DNA of 8,945 nucleotides from Chitinophagaceae bacterium. Its GTDB lineage: Bacteria > Bacteroidota > Bacteroidia > Chitinophagales > Chitinophagaceae. Positions 6,265 to 8,945 of this stretch are shown one piece after another; position 1 is the first letter of the stretch, and every line of letters begins with the position of its first letter. The position numbers were made by a program, and so were the translations under genes. The notes beneath the pieces were generated by a model. It searched no databases, was not told where the DNA came from, and worked only from the letters and a program-made list of their open reading frames with translations. Location: contig CANKNL010000114.1 in NCBI GenBank assembly GCA_947483345.1, positions 1 to 8,945 on the forward strand, in the 5' to 3' direction.

Positions 6265-6702
6265 ATGTTTTCAAAAGCAACAGAATACGCACTCCGGGCA
6301 ACCATTTTTTTAGCACAACAAAGTTCAGAAGACCATAAGATAGGTATTGACGATATATCAAAGGCCATTGGTTCTCCCAAACCATTTACTGCAAAAATTT
6401 TACAGCTCCTTACAAAGCACAATCAGGTGGTTAGTTCTGTACGTGGCCCGCATGGTGGTTTTTACCTGTCGCCCAAAGCAAAAAAATTACCCGTTCGTGC
6501 TATACTTCAGGCCATGGGTGAGGATGAAATACTTGAAAAATGTGTCATGGGTTTAAAAATGTGTTCCGAAATTGAACCCTGCCCGATGCATGCACAATAT
6601 AAAATTATTAAAAACCAACTGATCAGTTTATTTACACAAAAAACCATTCAGCAACTGGCTGAAGAAATAAAAGAGGGTATCACTTTTTTTAAAAATAAAT
6701 AA
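6265..6702 (+). CDS. Rrf2-family Fe-S transcriptional regulator (NsrR/IscR-like)
   Basis: 145 residues from ATG 6265. The N-terminus MFSKATEYALRATIFLA and the block SVRGPHGGFYLSP (58-70) are typical of the Rrf2 winged helix: recognition helix about 38-50, wing with RGxxGGF. Three cysteines, Cys93, Cys100 and Cys106 (C-x6-C-x5-C, ending CPMH), lie where IscR, NsrR and RirA bind their cluster. NsrR-type proteins lose DNA binding when NO damages the cluster, derepressing NO-detoxifying genes. Its place at the end of the norC-norB-queD run suggests NO or redox sensing and autoregulation through the palindrome at 3937-3956; this is inference. The stop is only 13 bases from the convergent pepD stop and no intrinsic terminator is seen between them. 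Confidence 0.9.
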   Translation: MFSKATEYALRATIFLAQQSSEDHKIGIDDISKAIGSPKPFTAKILQLLTKHNQVVSSVRGPHGGFYLSPKAKKLPVRAILQAMGEDEILEKCVMGLKMCSEIEPCPMHAQYKIIKNQLISLFTQKTIQQLAEEIKEGITFFKNK

Positions 6703-6715
6703 AATTGATCGCGTA

Positions 6716-8182
6716 TTACAACACCTGATTTTTTTCAGGTACCCGCTTTAAAATTTCCAATAAGAAAGGCCAATATTTTTGTACCGAACTGATCTGTACT
6801 TTTTCATCAGGAGAATGGGCCCCTTTTATATTGGGGCCGAAAGAAATCATCTGCATATCAGGATAATTGGTTCCAAGGATACCGCACTCCAGTCCGGCAT
6901 GCACAGCATTCACATGTGCATCTGCGGTAAACAATTCCTTATATAGATCACTCATCAGTTTTACTATGGGGGCCTCCGGTTTGGGTACCCAGCCCGGGTA
7001 TGAACCTCCAAAAGAAGCCGTGGCTCCTGCCAGTTCAAAATTATAACAGATGGTTTTAGCCAGGTCCATTTTCTCACTGTTCACCGAACTGCGGGTTAAA
7101 CAAAGAATCGTAAACGCCCCATCTTTTACCAGCACCCTGGCCAGGTTATTAGATGTTTGCACCAAACCGGTTATGGCAGGACTCATTCGGTAAATACCAT
7201 TGGGGCAAGCCGCAATGGTTCTTAATAAATTAAACTGAAAAGCGGGATCTAAAACAGGTTGTGGAGATTCCATTTTTTCAACCCCCATATTTAAATGGGG
7301 ATCCGTATATTGATATTCATTCTTTAATATCTGCTCCTCTTCTTTTAATGAGGTAACGAAAGCAGTTGCCTGTTCTGCCGCAACTGATACCACTGCAAAT
7401 GATTCTCTGGGAATCGCATTACGTAACCCGCCGCCATCAATCACAGATATCTGTATATTAAATGTATCAGCAGCATTCAATAAAACACGGTTTACCAATT
7501 TATTGGCATTGGCCCTGCCTTTATAAATATCCATACCGGAATGTCCGCCGGTTAATCCTTTTATGGTTAGTTTAAAACACGTAAAGCCTAATGATACATT
7601 TTCTGTTTTATATTTTCCGTTGGCACTTACATCAATCCCCCCGGCACAGCCAATGGTTAATTCATCATCATCCTCCGTATCTAAGTTCAATAAAATTGCA
7701 GCATCCAGTAATCCGCCTTTTAAACCAAGCGCGCCGGTCATGCCGGTTTCTTCATCAATGGTAAAAAGGGCTTCTATGGCGGGGTGGGCAATACTTTCGG
7801 ATGCAAGAATGGTCATGATAGAAGCCACGCCAATTCCATTATCGGCACCCAATGTGGTGCCCTTTGCCTTCACCCAATCCTCTTCAATAAACATGTTGAT
7901 TCCCTGGGTTACAAAATCAAAATCAGTATCGGCATTTTTTTGATGTACCATATCCAGGTGGCCCTGCAAACAAACGGTTTGCCTATTTTCCATACCGGCT
8001 GTTGCTGGTTTTTTGATGATTACATTACCTATGTCATCAGTCATTGTATGCAGGTTCAGTTTGTTCCCAAACTGCAGCATAAACTGAATAACGGCTTCTT
8101 CTTTTTTTGAAGCCCGGGGAATGGCATTGAGTGCGGCAAAATTTTGCCACAATTCACTTGGAGATAAATCAGTTACGGTCAT
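6716..8182 (-). CDS. pepD: Cytosol nonspecific dipeptidase (aminoacyl-histidine dipeptidase, M20 family)
   Basis: 488 residues, full length for PepD (about 485). This cytoplasmic zinc enzyme cleaves dipeptides including carnosine-like Xaa-His. The M20 signature is complete: GHLDMVH (74-80, His75 metal ligand and Asp77), LGADNGIG (111-118, Asp114 bridging ligand), DEETG (143-147, general base Glu144 and ligand Glu145), NLDTED (166-171, Asp168), and GAHSPDE (454-460, His456). GGHSGMDI and the RNAIPRE block mark the lid domain. It is a single-gene unit convergent with the Rrf2 gene. A spaced 222-base region upstream holds its promoter, though no clear -33/-7 pair was found. Nothing links it to the NO module. 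Confidence 0.96.
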   Translation of the reverse strand: MTVTDLSPSELWQNFAALNAIPRASKKEEAVIQFMLQFGNKLNLHTMTDDIGNVIIKKPATAGMENRQTVCLQGHLDMVHQKNADTDFDFVTQGINMFIEEDWVKAKGTTLGADNGIGVASIMTILASESIAHPAIEALFTIDEETGMTGALGLKGGLLDAAILLNLDTEDDDELTIGCAGGIDVSANGKYKTENVSLGFTCFKLTIKGLTGGHSGMDIYKGRANANKLVNRVLLNAADTFNIQISVIDGGGLRNAIPRESFAVVSVAAEQATAFVTSLKEEEQILKNEYQYTDPHLNMGVEKMESPQPVLDPAFQFNLLRTIAACPNGIYRMSPAITGLVQTSNNLARVLVKDGAFTILCLTRSSVNSEKMDLAKTICYNFELAGATASFGGSYPGWVPKPEAPIVKLMSDLYKELFTADAHVNAVHAGLECGILGTNYPDMQMISFGPNIKGAHSPDEKVQISSVQKYWPFLLEILKRVPEKNQVL

Positions 8183-8404
8183 TTTTTTTGTTTTAACATT
8201 ACAGTGTAAATTATTAAAAAAACAGCATGTTTGTTTTAAAACTTATTTATGCACTCTTTTACAAATCAGCAAAAGAGATTTAATATAAATAATTTAGTAA
8301 CCATAGAATTACTTTTTTATGAATTCTATCAGTAAAGCTTATTCAATATCAGTATCAATGTCAAAATCAGATACCCCTATCTAAGTAATTCATGTATCTG
8401 TTTT
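8183..8404. other. AT-rich intergenic region upstream of pepD
   Basis: No gene seen on either strand. It must carry the pepD promoter (minus strand), but no clear TAnnTTTG box was found. An 8-bp inverted repeat, ATAGAATT (8303-8310) with AATTCTAT (8322-8329), is present and may be chance in such AT-rich DNA. Confidence 0.5.
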
Positions 8405-8665
8405 TTAATAATTAAAAACCTTTCGTATAAATTTTATACCAATATATTTGTTAGGAGGTATATAGGCCGAAAAAAGGTCTTTTGTTTGCTTCGATTGAAA
8501 TTTAGCCCCGAATTCTTTCCAAAATGTATCCCAGTTTATATCCCGGTTTTTAACCATATCTGTATTGATATGCTCCAGCAAGGGATCGTTGATCAGTTTT
8601 GAACCAACACTACGGGTTGCAATAATATTCACATCCGGATTTAATTCAAATATTTTAAGTGGCAT
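8405..8665 (-). CDS. Small hypothetical protein, unrecognised
   Basis: 86 residues from ATG 8665 (a TTG at 8668 directly precedes it). There is no signal peptide or membrane segment; composition is ordinary for a soluble protein, with Trp-rich NWDTFWKEFG (about 44-53) and a basic end, IGIKFIRKVFNY. The frame stays open upstream through the terminator at 8684-8714 to a stop near 8729-8731, with no further ATG. The ORF lies just downstream of that terminator, with no visible promoter or ribosome site between. It may be a small gene, the 3' remnant of a longer gene, or a chance ORF. I do not recognise the family. Confidence 0.4.
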   Translation of the reverse strand: MPLKIFELNPDVNIIATRSVGSKLINDPLLEHINTDMVKNRDINWDTFWKEFGAKFQSKQTKDLFSAYIPPNKYIGIKFIRKVFNY

Positions 8666-8680
8666 CAACTTTAGTTCATA

Positions 8681-8714
8681 AAAAAATCCTCTCCGCTTTA
8701 CGCGGAGAGGATTT
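8681..8714 (-). terminator. Rho-independent terminator of the T9SS cargo gene
   Basis: A 13-bp perfect stem (8684-8696 with 8702-8714, core CCTCTCCGC/GCGGAGAGG) has a 5-base loop and is followed on the minus strand by a run of seven T. It begins about 20 bases past the stop of the sorting-domain protein and clearly ends that transcript. Confidence 0.93.
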
Positions 8715-8735
8715 GTATAACTGATTAGTTATCGT

Positions 8736-8945
8736 TTATTGTATCACTACTCTGCACATGGTGATTCGGTTACCATTAAGGTCACCAATTTCAACCCAGT
8801 ACAATCCTTTACCATAAGCTCTCATATCAACATCCATTCTGTCGTAAGGCCTTCCAATAGTGTAATACTGTGTAAACACCCTGTCACCTTTTGCATCAAA
8901 CACTGTTAATGTTCTTGGCAAAATGTTATTGGCTACACTGTAATA
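8736..8945 (-). CDS. C-terminal end of a secreted protein with T9SS type A sorting domain (5' truncated by window)
   Basis: The last 69 codons of a gene running off the right edge; the frame is open to base 8945 (fragment starts YYSVANNILPRTL). The fragment shows the C-terminal target fold: TVFDAKGDRVFTQ, then DRMDVDMRAYGKGLYWVEIGD and a final RVVIQ. This matches the beta-sandwich of T9SS cargo (strand, G-x-R-V, then the A.G.Y.V.I block, ending in a short K/R-V-V-I-Q type strand). Such domains direct export across the outer membrane by the type IX system and are then cut off. The functional part of the protein lies outside the window. The Met seen at 8921 is a TTG inside the domain, not the start. 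Confidence 0.85.
   Translation of the reverse strand, partial: YYSVANNILPRTLTVFDAKGDRVFTQYYTIGRPYDRMDVDMRAYGKGLYWVEIGDLNGNRITMCRVVIQ

Noticed and set aside
6723..6740. Perfect hairpin ACCTGA / TCAGGT with a six-T loop near the rrf2-pepD convergence
   Set aside because: It lies within the last codons of pepD and neither strand has a T-run after the stem, so it does not look like an intrinsic terminator.
7563..7943. 126-aa + strand open frame inside pepD
   Set aside because: It is the shadow of a complete, well-conserved pepD on the other strand; its translation is low complexity and has no family pattern.
8369..8382. AGATA-CCCC-TATCT mini hairpin
   Set aside because: A 5-bp AT-rich stem with no T-run and no repeat elsewhere; most likely chance.
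1..8945. CRISPR array, insertion sequence, tRNA or rRNA gene, phage genes
   Set aside because: No regularly spaced repeats, transposase motifs, terminal inverted repeats, cloverleaf or rRNA-like stretches were seen; the window looks like ordinary chromosomal gene order.

Overview
The window looks like chromosome of a member of the Bacteroidota, probably of the Chitinophaga/Sphingobacteria kind. The signs are AT-rich DNA, almost no Shine-Dalgarno sequences, -7 promoter elements of the Bacteroidota form TAnnTTTG, a protein ending in a type IX secretion (T9SS) sorting domain, and a divergent NorBC-like pair of a sort I associate with this phylum. The phylum call rests on these features, not on a search.

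Layout: 1-198 is the 3' end of a tryptophanase/tyrosine phenol-lyase family gene (+). 199-520 is non-coding and ends in a strong terminator. 521-2329 (-) encodes a 602-residue cytoplasmic protein I do not recognise. 2470-3886 (-) holds a compact three-gene run: a DGC-domain cysteine-rich protein, a YhbP/UPF0306 flavin-fold protein and a small exported helical protein rich in His. A short divergent promoter region (3887-3965) separates this run from a + strand run: norC-like membrane cytochrome c, norB-like haem-copper oxidase family subunit, queD (6-pyruvoyl-tetrahydropterin synthase family) and an Rrf2-family regulator with three Fe-S type cysteines. 6716-8182 (-) is the cytosol nonspecific dipeptidase PepD. 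The right end has a small ORF of unknown function, a strong terminator, and the 3' end of a T9SS cargo gene (-).

How the genes may work together: the centre (2470-6702) reads as a divergent nitric oxide module. A cytochrome c passes electrons to a NorB-like subunit, an Fe-S Rrf2 protein could sense NO, and a 20-bp near-perfect palindrome lies directly over the norC -7 element, placed so that it could control both directions. The part most worth a second look is the NorB-like subunit. Aligned by eye to canonical cNOR, it keeps the paired HH, the conserved Glu after it, the helix II haem His and the high-spin haem His. It lacks the first FeB His, the FeB Glu and a second Glu one turn on (Tyr, Val and Asn instead), and has Met in place of the second low-spin haem His. 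It may therefore be a NOR with a different metal site or an enzyme with another reaction, linked to uncharacterised partners (DGC protein, YhbP-like protein, His-rich helical protein, QueD).
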